From positions 3,472,551 through 3,536,550 of the forward strand of contig NZ_JAAMTH010000001.1 in the NCBI RefSeq assembly GCF_018283455.1: DNA of 64,000 nucleotides, read 5' to 3'. Below the pieces are notes generated by a model. The model did not search any database and had not been told where the DNA came from. It saw only the letters and a list, made by a program, of their open reading frames with translations. Numbering within the stretch: the stretch's first letter is position 1; each line of letters opens with the position of its first letter. A program made the translations under genes and the position numbers. Shown piece after piece: positions 43,880-52,229 of the stretch. The stretch is from Planococcus sp. MSAK28401. GTDB taxonomy: Bacteria; Bacillota; Bacilli; Bacillales_A; Planococcaceae.

Positions 43880-45852
43880 TCTTCAGATCCTCCTCTATCG
43901 TTTTCGGTTAATACAGTCTTCAATTGCCCGACCGCTTCTTCAAGGCTTGCATCCGGCATTTGCGTAGCCGCGTTCGTTAAATGGCCGCCGCCGCCGAGAT
44001 TTTCCATCACGACCTGCACGTTGACTTCGCCGAGCGAACGGGCACTGATGCCTACGCCGCCTTCTGTGCGTTCTGCGATGACGAACGACGCGTTGACGTC
44101 TTTCATCGTCAGCAAGATGTCCGCCGTCTGGGCGATCAGCACAGGGCTGTAGATACGCCCTGGCTCGCCTTTTGCGATGGCAATGCCGTCGCCGACGAAC
44201 TCGACGCTTTGGACGATTTTCGCCCGTTCGATATACGTCTCGAGGTCTTCTTTCAATAAGCGCTGCACGAGCACCGTATCGGCACCGTTCGAGCGCAAGT
44301 ACGAAGCTGCTTCAAAGGTCCGTGCGCCGGTGCGCAGCGTAAAGCTTTTCGTGTCGACGATGATTCCGGCGAGCATCGCTGTCGCCTCGAGCATCGTCAA
44401 TTTTTCGTGTTTCGGCTGGTATTCGATCAATTCGGTCACGAGCTCCGCTGTAGACGATGCGTACGGCTCCATATAGACGAGCATCGTATTGGTGATGAAT
44501 TCCTCGCCTCTTCTGTGATGGTCGATCAAGATGACGCGCTCCATGCGCTGAAGCAATCGTTCGTCAATGACCATCGACGGTTTGTGCGTATCGACCACAA
44601 CCAGCAAGGAATGCTCGGTCATTTCCGACAATGCCTCTTCCGGAGTAATGAAACGCTCGAACAAATCCGGATCGCTTTCGATTTCTTCCATCAAGCGCAT
44701 CACGCTGCGGTCGTATTCGTCAAAATCGATGACGATGCGGCCTTTGACGCGGTTCATTTCCGCCATTTTGGCAACGCCGACCGCGGCGCCGATCGAGTCC
44801 ATATCGGGCATTTTATGGCCCATGACAAAGACTTGGTCGCTTTCCTGGATCAAGTCGCGAAGCGCATGGGAAATGACGCGTGCGCGCACCCTCGTGCGTT
44901 TTTCGACCGGGTTGGTTTTGCCCCCGTAGAACTTGACCTTGCCGCTCGGATGCTTGATCGCCACTTGGTCGCCGCCGCGCCCGAGCACCAAATCGAGCCC
45001 CGATTGCGCCATGGCGCCAAGTTCGATCAAGGAAGCGGAACCCGCTCCGACCCCGATGCTCAGTGTCAGCGCCATATTGTCTTTCGCCGTCACTTCCCGG
45101 ATGTCATCGAGCACCGTGAACTTGGTTTCTTCCAATTGCTTCAAGATGGATTCATTGAACACCGCCATAAAGCGGTCTGATGAAATCCGTTTCACAAAAA
45201 TGCCATTGTCGGTCCCCCATCGATTGATCAAGGACGTCACCAGGCTATTTAAATTGCTGCGCACCTGATCATCCATCCCTTGTGACAATTCATCGTAATT
45301 ATCGATGAACAGGATGCCGATGACGGTCCGGTCCGCATGATACAAAGTTTCTATCTCCACTTGCTCGGTAATATCGAACAAATAGAACAAACGGTCATCC
45401 GCACGGTAATAAACGCGGTATTTGCGGCCGCCAAGCGACATGACCATTTCATTCGATTCGGCAGATTTGACCAATTGGTTAAATTCTTCCGTCAAGCTAT
45501 AAACCGATTCACCGATCAGCGTCTCGTAATCGAGTGCTGAGGTGATATAGGGATTGGCCCATTCGATTTGCTGGTTTTCATTGACCAGCAAAATCCCGAT
45601 CGGCATCTCGAGCAATGCTTCCTCGCCGACTTTTTTCATCCGGTAGGACAGCGTTTCGATATGCTTTTCGGTCTCTTCATAGTTGCGTTTTTCCAGTACC
45701 CACGCCGAGGTGATTGCCGCCCCGTAAAGGATGGCGAAAATGCCCGCGCCCCACTCCGACCAAAGGGAGATGAGGATGACAGCGGCCATTCCAAGAGCCA
45801 GCAATGCCAGCAATGGGTATCTTAGATTACGTTTCCTGAAAAAAGCCGACAT
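43876..45852 (-). CDS. gdpP: Cyclic-di-AMP phosphodiesterase GdpP (YybT)
   Basis: A 658-residue membrane enzyme that cleaves c-di-AMP to pApA and so affects wall stability, K+ balance and beta-lactam tolerance. Two membrane helices (about 14-50), a degenerate PAS domain (about 80-150), a degenerate GGDEF domain (about 170-300, without the GGDEF signature; [11 protein letters not shown] nearby), then DHH ([19 protein letters not shown] and [11 protein letters not shown]) and DHHA1 ([13 protein letters not shown]). Start after GGAGCTGAAG. Order DUF2232-gdpP-rplI-dnaB is that of Bacillus (yybS-yybT-rplI-dnaC). Confidence 0.96.
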   Translation of the reverse strand: MSAFFRKRNLRYPLLALLALGMAAVILISLWSEWGAGIFAILYGAAITSAWVLEKRNYEETEKHIETLSYRMKKVGEEALLEMPIGILLVNENQQIEWANPYITSALDYETLIGESVYSLTEEFNQLVKSAESNEMVMSLGGRKYRVYYRADDRLFYLFDITEQVEIETLYHADRTVIGILFIDNYDELSQGMDDQVRSNLNSLVTSLINRWGTDNGIFVKRISSDRFMAVFNESILKQLEETKFTVLDDIREVTAKDNMALTLSIGVGAGSASLIELGAMAQSGLDLVLGRGGDQVAIKHPSGKVKFYGGKTNPVEKRTRVRARVISHALRDLIQESDQVFVMGHKMPDMDSIGAAVGVAKMAEMNRVKGRIVIDFDEYDRSVMRLMEEIESDPDLFERFITPEEALSEMTEHSLLVVVDTHKPSMVIDERLLQRMERVILIDHHRRGEEFITNTMLVYMEPYASSTAELVTELIEYQPKHEKLTMLEATAMLAGIIVDTKSFTLRTGARTFEAASYLRSNGADTVLVQRLLKEDLETYIERAKIVQSVEFVGDGIAIAKGEPGRIYSPVLIAQTADILLTMKDVNASFVIAERTEGGVGISARSLGEVNVQVVMENLGGGGHLTNAATQMPDASLEEAVGQLKTVLTENDRGGSEE

Positions 45853-45866
45853 TTCTCTTCAGCTCC

Positions 45867-46835
45867 TTACTTTCCTTTAGAGTCATGCGCCCGCTTGATC
45901 CAGCCCCGGATGTCGAAGCCGAGATCCAAAATTCCGATGATGCTCGTAAACGACTGCAAAGGAAATGCAAGAACCGTCACAACAACCATCACCCAGCGAG
46001 GCCAGCCCTCTTGGTGGATATAAAAATGATAGAACGAGACCCCCTGCAAGAACAGCAGGAATTGCAATAGCATCGAGGCATTGGCGAAAATCAAATACGC
46101 CATGGTCCCTTGCTCGAAATCCGATAGCAAGGACACCAAAATCACAATGAGGTAATACCATAATATACTTTTCGGCAAGCGCATCTCGCGGAACGGCGGG
46201 AATTTCGGCACTTCGATTCCAAGCCGTTTTAAAATCGGCAGCAAGATCAGCAACAACACCCACACCGTCGTGAATACCGACAAAATTAGCAGCGTCGGCA
46301 ATAAGGTCTCGAACGTCAGCATGAACTGCGCGACCAGCTCCTCGTATTCCTCTGTCGATTCCGAACCAAGCCGCTCGAGCCAAGTGCCAGCCTGGTCATA
46401 AGAATTGCGCATCATCGCCGTAGTTTCTTCGAGGAAATTAATTCCTAAAAAGGCGATCGCTGCCACGTATTGTACCATCACTGATACTAACAGTACGATG
46501 CTCGAGCCCATGAACATGAACAATTTGCTTTTTTTATAATGGATCGACAGCCCAATCATGAGCCCCAGCGGAATGTGGATCAACGCCAAAGGCAAAGACA
46601 GCAATCCGCCGATCAGAAAGCTTAACACGACCCCGACCGCTGCGACCAGCGCCGACGCCTTTACCGGATACTTGGCGCTATACCAAGCAATCGGCAATGC
46701 CAAAAACAAAGTACTGATCAAACTCAGCACCGGTACATATACAGAAATAGCCAATAAGACGGCAAACAGCGCCGTCATCATGGCTCCATTCGTCAACTGA
46801 CGTGTCTTTTGGTTAGGCATATCTGCGTTTTTCAT
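45867..46835 (-). CDS. yybS: DUF2232 membrane protein (YybS family)
   Basis: A 322-residue polytopic protein with about eight hydrophobic segments. The start TNGAMMTALFAVLLAISVYVPVL resembles the S components of ECF-type transporters, and the C terminus has FYHFYIHQEGWPRWVMVVV. YybS function is not known. It lies 14 bases upstream of gdpP, as in Bacillus, and probably shares its transcript. The Shine-Dalgarno before the chosen ATG is weak (GAAAGAAG). Upstream lies repeat array B. Confidence 0.88.
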   Translation of the reverse strand: MKNADMPNQKTRQLTNGAMMTALFAVLLAISVYVPVLSLISTLFLALPIAWYSAKYPVKASALVAAVGVVLSFLIGGLLSLPLALIHIPLGLMIGLSIHYKKSKLFMFMGSSIVLLVSVMVQYVAAIAFLGINFLEETTAMMRNSYDQAGTWLERLGSESTEEYEELVAQFMLTFETLLPTLLILSVFTTVWVLLLILLPILKRLGIEVPKFPPFREMRLPKSILWYYLIVILVSLLSDFEQGTMAYLIFANASMLLQFLLFLQGVSFYHFYIHQEGWPRWVMVVVTVLAFPLQSFTSIIGILDLGFDIRGWIKRAHDSKGK

Positions 46836-47030
46836 CTTCTTTCGGGTTTATTTCATCCGTATAATTGTACCATGATTCAAGCCCTTGAACAAAAAAGGGC
46901 GGTCGCCTCACTGTACACCTATCGTACCGTTTCGAGAAGAAAAAAGTTCGCGCCATCCGGCAATGGCTGCCTATAGAAAATCATTATCGCTGATTCGACA
47001 GAGGATGGAAATAGCAGATGAAAATTAAAG

Positions 47031-48021
47031 TGGGGGAATCGCTTCCCGGGATAAGTTTGGAGCAGCTAGTGAGGGTTTAGGTGTTGAAGTGCTTCAGCAT
47101 TCTATTTGTGCTTCATCTTACGCTTCACCGCCCGGCTTTGGGTTGGCCTCTGGCAGTAAGCCAAGAAGAACACTTGTCTTACTGCTTCGGCTCACCCTTG
47201 GCGCTGGGCGGCTGGAAGATTTCATTGATGAGGGTGCGTTTAAATAGATCTGCTTCTTTAGGTAGTTGCCAGCTAGTGGGGAAATCGCTTCCCGGGACAA
47301 GGTTGAAGAAGAAAGTGAGAGTTTGCGTGTCGAAGCATTTCAGCATTCTACTTGTGCTTTAGCTTATTATTCGCCGCCCTGCTTTGGGTTGGCCTCTTGC
47401 CATAAGCCAATGAAATGGCGAAAGGAAGTTGAGTCATTTCATTGGCGACGCATCTGCGTAGCAGATGTGGGAGCAAGGTGTTTGAGGTAATGCTTGAATA
47501 AACTTTTTATCTTCGGCGTCGGCTCACTCCTTTACGCTCGGCGGCTTGAAGATTTCATTGATTAGGGTGCGTTTAAATAGATCTGCTTCTGTAGGTAGTT
47601 GCCGGCTAGCGGGGGAATCGCTTCCCGGTATAAGTTTGAAGTAGATAGTGAGGGTTTAGATGTTGAAGTGCTTCATCATGCTATTCGTACTTCATCTCGT
47701 TATTCGCCGCCCTGCTTTGGGTTGGCCTCTTGCCGCAAGCCAATGAAATGGCGAAAGGAAGTCGAGTCATTTCATTTGCGACGCATCTGCGTAGCAGATG
47801 TGGGAGCAAGGTGTTTGAGGTGATGCTTGAATAAACTTTTTATCTTCGGCTTCGGCTCACCCTTGGCGCTGGGCGGCTGGAAGATTTCATTGATGAGGGT
47901 GCGTTTAAATAGATCTGCTTCTTTAGGCAGTTGCCAGCTAGTGGGGAAATCGCTTCTTGAGATACAGCATCTGACAAATAGGTGCTTGAACCGAATATTT
48001 TGTTGGAAGATTAGACTGAAA
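47031..48021 (+). repeat. Tandem repeat array B (three units, two with apex inserts, and a tail)
   Basis: Homologous to array A at 39674-40460. Unit starts near 47061, 47307 and 47640. The hairpin cores are 47127-47212 (86 nt, inner stem GCAGTAAG/CTTACTGC), 47373-47545 (173 nt) and 47706-47877 (172 nt). The latter two carry about 87 extra bases at the apex, with a stem CCAATGAAATG/CATTTCATTGG and a small hairpin CATCTGC-GTA-GCAGATG (47451-47467). Junctions hold GCTTCCCGGGATAA (47041) and GCTTCCCGGGACAA (47287). The tail GCATCTGACAAATAGGTGCTTGAA matches that of array A. It lies between yybS and the 3' end of rpsR. Confidence 0.9.
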
Positions 48022-48119
48022 ACCGCGTTCTCTTTGATCCAAATGATACGAGTTACAAAACATGATGCACTTCCACACTTTACGTCGAGTGAACAGAAGA
48101 AAATTTCTTACCCTCTAAA

Positions 48120-48270
48120 ACTAGAGACGGAGTGGAAGGGGGCTGACGCCTGTGGGACCGCGCGGGCTGGCGAGACAAACGTGGCGCGCACTTTGTCACG
48201 TTGGCTCAACACCCGCCCCACGGCAAGCAGCCCCCTGCAACGCAGTCGAAAAGCGGAAGCTTTTCTACTC
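48120..48270 (+). repeat. GC-rich palindromic element, family 3
   Basis: GGGGGCTGACGCCTGTGGGACCGCGCGGG is answered by CCCGCCCCACGGCAAGCAGCCCCC (ends near 48233), so the element can fold into a long imperfect hairpin with GGCGAGACAAACGTGGCGCG near the apex. The composition is much richer in G and C than its surroundings. Only this copy is in the window. No gene is seen in 46836-48410. Confidence 0.65.
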
Positions 48271-48372
48271 ACTTCTTTTTATTTCTGCCACATCAGTTGT
48301 AAGTTTTGCAGTGCAGTCTTAACTATTCTGCTCACTAACTTAACTTCCCGCCGGTCAATTTCCCAAAGCATA

Positions 48373-48403
48373 TAAAAAAGAGGCCGGTTTCCCGGCCTCT
48401 TTG
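48373..48403 (-). terminator. Terminator of rpsF-ssb-rpsR
   Basis: AAAGAGGCCGG and CCGGCCTCTTT pair around GAAA on the minus strand and are followed by T4. Confidence 0.88.
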
Positions 48404-48410
48404 AACAATC

Positions 48411-48647
48411 TTATTTTTCTTCCGCTACGAACGGTAGAAGTGCCATGATACGAGCGCGTTTAACTGCAATTGTCAAACGACGTTGCCATTTAGCGCTTGT
48501 GCCCGTAACACGACGTGGCAAAATTTTGCCTCGCTCAGAAATGAATTTCTTAAGCAAATCAGTGTCTTTGTAGTCGATGCGTGTAATGTTGTTTGAAGTG
48601 AAATAACAAACCTTTTTACGCTTCTTGCCTCCGCGACGTGGTGCCAT
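48411..48647 (-). CDS. rpsR: 30S ribosomal protein S18
   Basis: A 78-residue basic protein of the small-subunit platform that binds next to S6. It starts [19 protein letters not shown] and has [23 protein letters not shown] and the conserved [26 protein letters not shown]. One cysteine, in the KVCYF segment, remains from the zinc form. Last gene of rpsF-ssb-rpsR. Confidence 0.98.
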   Translation of the reverse strand: MAPRRGGKKRKKVCYFTSNNITRIDYKDTDLLKKFISERGKILPRRVTGTSAKWQRRLTIAVKRARIMALLPFVAEEK

Positions 48648-48699
48648 ATCGAATTACCTCCCTCATCTTCAGATTTCTATTCGCTGATGGGCGCCTGGT

Positions 48700-49194
48700 T
48701 TAGAACGGCAGATCGTCGTCTGAAACTTCGATCTTCCCGCTTCCGCTTGAAAACGGATCGTCATCTACACGAGTGTTGTTTTGCTGACTTGGACTAGACG
48801 GTTGGTTCTGTTGATAAGACGGCTGCTGTCCATACGAGCGATCGTTTGAACGATCCCCAGATCCGGAGTTGGCGCTTTTCGGTTCAAGGAATTGAACACT
48901 GTCTGCCACCACTTCCGTCGTATAAACGCGCTTGCCATCTTGACCCTCGTAGCTGCCAGTCTGAATGCGGCCTTCGACGCCGGCGAGACTTCCTTTTTTG
49001 AGGAAATTCGCTGTGTTTTCAGCCTGCTTGCGCCAAACGGTACAATTGATAAAATCTGCTTCGCGTTCACCTTGCGCATTGGAGAATGTCCGGTTTACAG
49101 CAAGTGTAAAACGAGCCACCGCCGCTCCGCTTGGCGTGTAACGAAGATCAGGATCTTTTGTCAGTCTTCCGACCAATACAACCCGGTTGATCAT
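48700..49194 (-). CDS. ssb: Single-stranded DNA-binding protein
   Basis: A 164-residue protein. The OB fold (about 1-108) begins [23 protein letters not shown] and contains [19 protein letters not shown] Gln/Ser/Asn-rich linker (110-155) leads to the acidic tip SDDDLPF, which binds replication and repair partners. This is the main SSB, located between rpsF and rpsR as in Bacillus. Starts after GGAGGTTG. Confidence 0.98.
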   Translation of the reverse strand: MINRVVLVGRLTKDPDLRYTPSGAAVARFTLAVNRTFSNAQGEREADFINCTVWRKQAENTANFLKKGSLAGVEGRIQTGSYEGQDGKRVYTTEVVADSVQFLEPKSANSGSGDRSNDRSYGQQPSYQQNQPSSPSQQNNTRVDDDPFSSGSGKIEVSDDDLPF

Positions 49195-49247
49195 CAGAAT
49201 TCAACCTCCTTTTTCAAGTCGTGTATTATCTGTATTCCGCTTACTGC

Positions 49248-49535
49248 TTATACGTCTAGGCGTACAGCCATGTGGCGGATAATGTCTTCATTGAAGTTCG
49301 CAAGACGTGTAAACTCGTTGATAGCTTCTGTCTCAGCATTAGCTTTAACGATCTGGTAGAAACCTTCTTTGAAATCATTGATTTCATAAGCCAGACGGCG
49401 TTTACCCCACTCTTTCGACTCGATGATTTCCGCACCGTTTGAAGTTAGGATTTCGCTGAAACGCTCAACTAGCGCTTTCTTAGCGTCCTCTTCAATGTTC
49501 GGGCGTACAATGTACATTACTTCATATTCTCTCAT
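49248..49535 (-). CDS. rpsF: 30S ribosomal protein S6
   Basis: A 95-residue protein that pairs with S18 on 16S rRNA. It starts [17 protein letters not shown] and has the typical [21 protein letters not shown]. The start follows AAGGAGGTGAC. First gene of the operon, behind a clear promoter and a structured leader. Confidence 0.98.
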   Translation of the reverse strand: MREYEVMYIVRPNIEEDAKKALVERFSEILTSNGAEIIESKEWGKRRLAYEINDFKEGFYQIVKANAETEAINEFTRLANFNEDIIRHMAVRLDV

Positions 49536-49547
49536 CGTATTGTCACC

Positions 49548-49610
49548 TCCTTATGGACTTGGGCCCTGCTGATTCCAGCGGGCAAGGAGCAAGCAATCAT
49601 AAATATTACT
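49548..49610 (-). promoter_or_regulatory. Structured leader of rpsF-ssb-rpsR, possible S6:S18 autoregulatory site
   Basis: Between the promoter and rpsF, the minus strand holds TTGCCCGCTGGAATCAGCAGGGCCCAAG: a hairpin GCCCGCTG/CAGC-A-GGGC with a bulged A, and CTTG pairing outside. S6:S18 is known to bind such a leader in many bacteria. Whether the needed bases are present here cannot be decided by eye. Confidence 0.45.
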
Positions 49611-49621
49611 CACATCAACAT

Positions 49622-49650
49622 ATTGTAGCATACGCACAAACTTCCGGCAA
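49622..49650 (-). promoter_or_regulatory. Sigma-A promoter of rpsF-ssb-rpsR
   Basis: -35 TTGCCG (49645-49650), 17-bp spacer, -10 TACAAT (49622-49627) on the minus strand. Confidence 0.8.
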
Positions 49651-49700
49651 GCTGTAATTTAGGCTATACTGGAAGCATCAAAATTCGGGATGTGTTGACA

Positions 49701-50252
49701 ATGGAACCGCAGAAAGTGATCAATTTGAACATAGAAGAAATCGCACCAAAAGCATTGTGGTTCAATGTCGTGCTCGTTGTCGGCTTCGCGCTTGCCTATC
49801 AGCTGTTCCGCGAGCCGCTCTCTTTCGGCTTTTCGCTGTTCGGCATCCTGTATTTTTTCGGCGGCTACGCGCTGTTGATCGTGCTACATGAATTATTCCA
49901 TTTGATCGGCTTTGTCGCCTTCGGTAAAGTACCGGTTTCGTCGCTTCAATACGGCCTCAATTTAAAATTGGGCATCGCTTATGCGACAAGCGACCGGCCT
50001 GTGAAAAACCGGGCGATGCGGGCTGTTTTGCTGCTGCCTTTTTGGATGACCGCTGTGTTGCCGACCGTCATCGGCTTCTGGGTCGGCGACCAAGTGCTCG
50101 TCCTGCTCGGCGCCATGCTGACGGCTGGTGCGTTCGGCGACTTCCTCATGTACCGTGAATTGCGCAAGGAGCCTAATGATGCCTGGATACTGGATGACCC
50201 GAAACTCCCCCGCCTCCACGTCTATTCCAGCTACCCGCCGCTAGATGAATGA
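49701..50252 (+). CDS. DUF3267 putative membrane zinc metalloprotease
   Basis: A 183-residue protein with about four membrane segments and the motif HELFHLIGF (HExxH) in the second, the mark of a membrane-bound zinc peptidase of the DUF3267 group. A potential third ligand is not obvious. Substrate not known. The ATG at 49701 has only a weak GGGA before it; a GTG at 49692 is the alternative. It is divergent from rpsF, with a -10-like TATACT at 49675. Confidence 0.78.
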   Translation: MEPQKVINLNIEEIAPKALWFNVVLVVGFALAYQLFREPLSFGFSLFGILYFFGGYALLIVLHELFHLIGFVAFGKVPVSSLQYGLNLKLGIAYATSDRPVKNRAMRAVLLLPFWMTAVLPTVIGFWVGDQVLVLLGAMLTAGAFGDFLMYRELRKEPNDAWILDDPKLPRLHVYSSYPPLDE

Positions 50253-50273
50253 ATGGCAGGATCCACACAAATA

Positions 50274-50317
50274 AAAAAAGAAGGCTCGGCAGATTTCCTG
50301 CCGCGCTTTCTTTTTGC
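50274..50317. terminator. Bidirectional terminator
   Basis: AAGAAGGCTCGGCAG pairs with CTGCCGCGCTTTCTT (one mismatch), with A7 before and T5 after. It lies between two convergent genes. Confidence 0.85.
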
Positions 50318-50320
50318 TTT

Positions 50321-50704
50321 TTATATCACAAACGACCGTTCCACATCCCATACGCCTTCCGGGATATATTCCTTCAGCAATCGCTCCGCTTTCGCCGTAT
50401 AGACGATCGCTTGTTTGTTGCCGCGTTCAGTTTCGACTTCGATTGTCAGGCGGTCGTACATGTCTGTTTTTACGTTCCCTGAGTAATCTTCCAGGTCGTT
50501 GATCGCCGGCCATAAAACATCTGGAATGTCGTAAAGCTCTCCCTGGATGACATCGTCGCCCGATAATGCGAGCGCCGGATAGCCGAGCCCCGTGTCATAC
50601 AAGCTCCCCGAAATCGTCACGTGTTCTGCCACCAATTCCGCTTCCTCCAGGTAGAAATGGTATTTGCCGCCTCTTTTCAAAGTTCCATACGCGAATAAAT
50701 ACAT
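50321..50704 (-). CDS. Gamma-glutamylcyclotransferase-like protein (AIG2/GGCT family)
   Basis: A 127-residue protein with the family motif YGTLKRGGKYHFYL (6-19), which forms the substrate cavity, followed by SLYDTGLGYPALAL and GELYDIPD. The catalytic glutamate of the family would lie in the NDLEDYSG segment (about 69-76). Possible roles are hydrolysis of gamma-glutamyl-amines or cyclotransfer. Start after GAGGAGGG. Single gene. Confidence 0.85.
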   Translation of the reverse strand: MYLFAYGTLKRGGKYHFYLEEAELVAEHVTISGSLYDTGLGYPALALSGDDVIQGELYDIPDVLWPAINDLEDYSGNVKTDMYDRLTIEVETERGNKQAIVYTAKAERLLKEYIPEGVWDVERSFVI

Positions 50705-50719
50705 TCGTTTCCCTCCTCA

Positions 50720-50754
50720 TAAAAAACCGGATGCTCAAAAAAGCACCCGGTTCG
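50720..50754 (-). terminator. Terminator after ychF
   Basis: AACCGGGTGCT pairs with AGCATCCGGTT on the minus strand around TTTTTTG and is followed by T6. Confidence 0.85.
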
Positions 50755-50832
50755 GTATTCTTTTCCAGCCGCCAATCCGTTGTTAACTTGTTTCCATGGC
50801 AATGACTGACAATAAACTAGTAGGCATAAGCC

Positions 50833-51933
50833 TTATACATTAAATCTGAAGAGCATGACATCGCCGTCTTTGACGATGTATTCCTTGCCTTCTTGACGCA
50901 CTTTTCCAGCTTCTTTCGCTGCTGCCATCGAACCGGCTTCCACCAATTCTTCGTAAGCGACGGTTTCTGCGCGGATAAAGCCGCGTTCGAAGTCGGAGTG
51001 GATGATGCCCGCACATTGCGGGGCTTTCATGCCTTTTTTGAACGTCCATGCACGCACTTCCTGCACGCCGGCAGTGAAGTATGTAGCAAGTCCGAGCAAG
51101 TTATAAGCGGCTTTGACCAATTGATCAAGCCCTGACTCTTCGATGCCGAGCTCTTCGAGGAACATTTCTTTTTCCTCATCATCAAGCTCTGCCATTTCCT
51201 CTTCGATCTTCGCACACACGACGATCACGTCGGAATCATGCCCAGCGGCGTAATCGCGCACTTGCTGGACATATTCGTTGCTCGCCGCATCGGCAATTTC
51301 ATCTTCCGATACGTTCGCTACATAGAGCATCGGCTTGAGCGTCAACAAGTTCAAGCCTTTCGCGATTTTCAGCTCATCTTCCGTGAAGTCGATCGAACGG
51401 GCCAATTCGCCGTTTTCGAAAGCTTCGCGGAGCTTCGCCAATACCGGCTCTTCAGCGACGGCATCTTTGTCTTTTTGCTTCAGCAGCTTGGCGTTGCGGG
51501 CAATGCGCTTTTCGATGCTTTCCATGTCTGCCAAGACGAGTTCCAGATTGATGACTTCGATATCAGATACCGGGTCCACTCCGCCGGAAACATGCGTGAT
51601 GTTGTCATCAGCAAAACAGCGCACCACTTGTGTGATGGCATCCACTTCGCGGATATGGGCAAGGAATTTATTGCCGAGCCCTTCCCCTTTGCTGGCGCCT
51701 TTGACGATGCCCGCGATGTCGGTGAATTCGAACGCTGTCGGGATGGTCTTTTTCGGTTCGACCAATTCCGTCAGTTTATCGAGGCGCTCATCAGGCACTT
51801 CGACGATGCCGACGTTTGGATCTATCGTACAGAACGGGTAGTTCGCCGCTTCGGCGCCCGCTTTCGTAATAGCGTTGAATAATGTGGATTTCCCCACGTT
51901 TGGTAATCCTACAATCCCTGCAGTTAATGCCAA
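50833..51933 (-). CDS. ychF: Ribosome-binding ATPase YchF (YyaF)
   Basis: A 366-residue Obg-family P-loop protein that prefers ATP over GTP and binds ribosomes; it influences stress responses. G1 is GLPNVGKST (7-15), G3 FTDIAGIVKGASKGEG (near 70), a coiled-coil insertion follows, and a C-terminal TGS domain (about 280-363) ends in GKEYIVKDGDVMLFRFNV. I prefer the TTG at 51933, which gives the family start xALTAGIVG; the GTG at 51942 is too close to the ribosome site AAAGG. Confidence 0.95.
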   Translation of the reverse strand: MALTAGIVGLPNVGKSTLFNAITKAGAEAANYPFCTIDPNVGIVEVPDERLDKLTELVEPKKTIPTAFEFTDIAGIVKGASKGEGLGNKFLAHIREVDAITQVVRCFADDNITHVSGGVDPVSDIEVINLELVLADMESIEKRIARNAKLLKQKDKDAVAEEPVLAKLREAFENGELARSIDFTEDELKIAKGLNLLTLKPMLYVANVSEDEIADAASNEYVQQVRDYAAGHDSDVIVVCAKIEEEMAELDDEEKEMFLEELGIEESGLDQLVKAAYNLLGLATYFTAGVQEVRAWTFKKGMKAPQCAGIIHSDFERGFIRAETVAYEELVEAGSMAAAKEAGKVRQEGKEYIVKDGDVMLFRFNV

Positions 51934-52013
51934 AGGATTCACGACCTTTCTTTTTCGCTCACAAATTTTGCAACCATTCCATTATAGAAAGAGGAGGCGG
52001 AAATGTCCATTCC

Positions 52014-52214
52014 TCATTCCGCCTCGGCCTTCACCAATACTTTTTTCATTTTTTTATTGAACTCGACTCGCGGCAGCATGACGCTGTGCTGGCAGCCTTC
52101 GCATTTGATACGGATGTCAGCGCCCATACGGATAATTTTCCAGGCGTTCGCCCCGCATGGATGCCCTTTTTTCATTTCGACAATATCATGTAACCCGAAT
52201 TCCTTCATTTCCAT
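52014..52214 (-). CDS. DUF951 family protein
   Basis: A 66-residue protein with IVEMKKGHPCGANAWKIIRMGADIRIKC and CEGC, typical of DUF951. The three cysteines could bind a metal, or the fold could bind nucleic acid; neither is shown. Members sit between ychF and an mscS-like gene in many Bacilli, as here. Start ATG after GGGGGAC, with a second ATG two codons on. Confidence 0.9.
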   Translation of the reverse strand: MEMKEFGLHDIVEMKKGHPCGANAWKIIRMGADIRIKCEGCQHSVMLPRVEFNKKMKKVLVKAEAE

Positions 52215-52229
52215 GGCTGCGTCCCCCCA

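Noticed and set aside
44407..45180. A 257-codon frame antisense to gdpP
   Set aside because: Rich in His, Asp, Arg and Phe as expected for the reverse frame of a conserved gene; gdpP domains account for the region.
47081..48375. Open frames of 74-182 codons over array B
   Set aside because: They follow the repeat sequence and run into the tail and flanking DNA without any recognisable domain or start signal.
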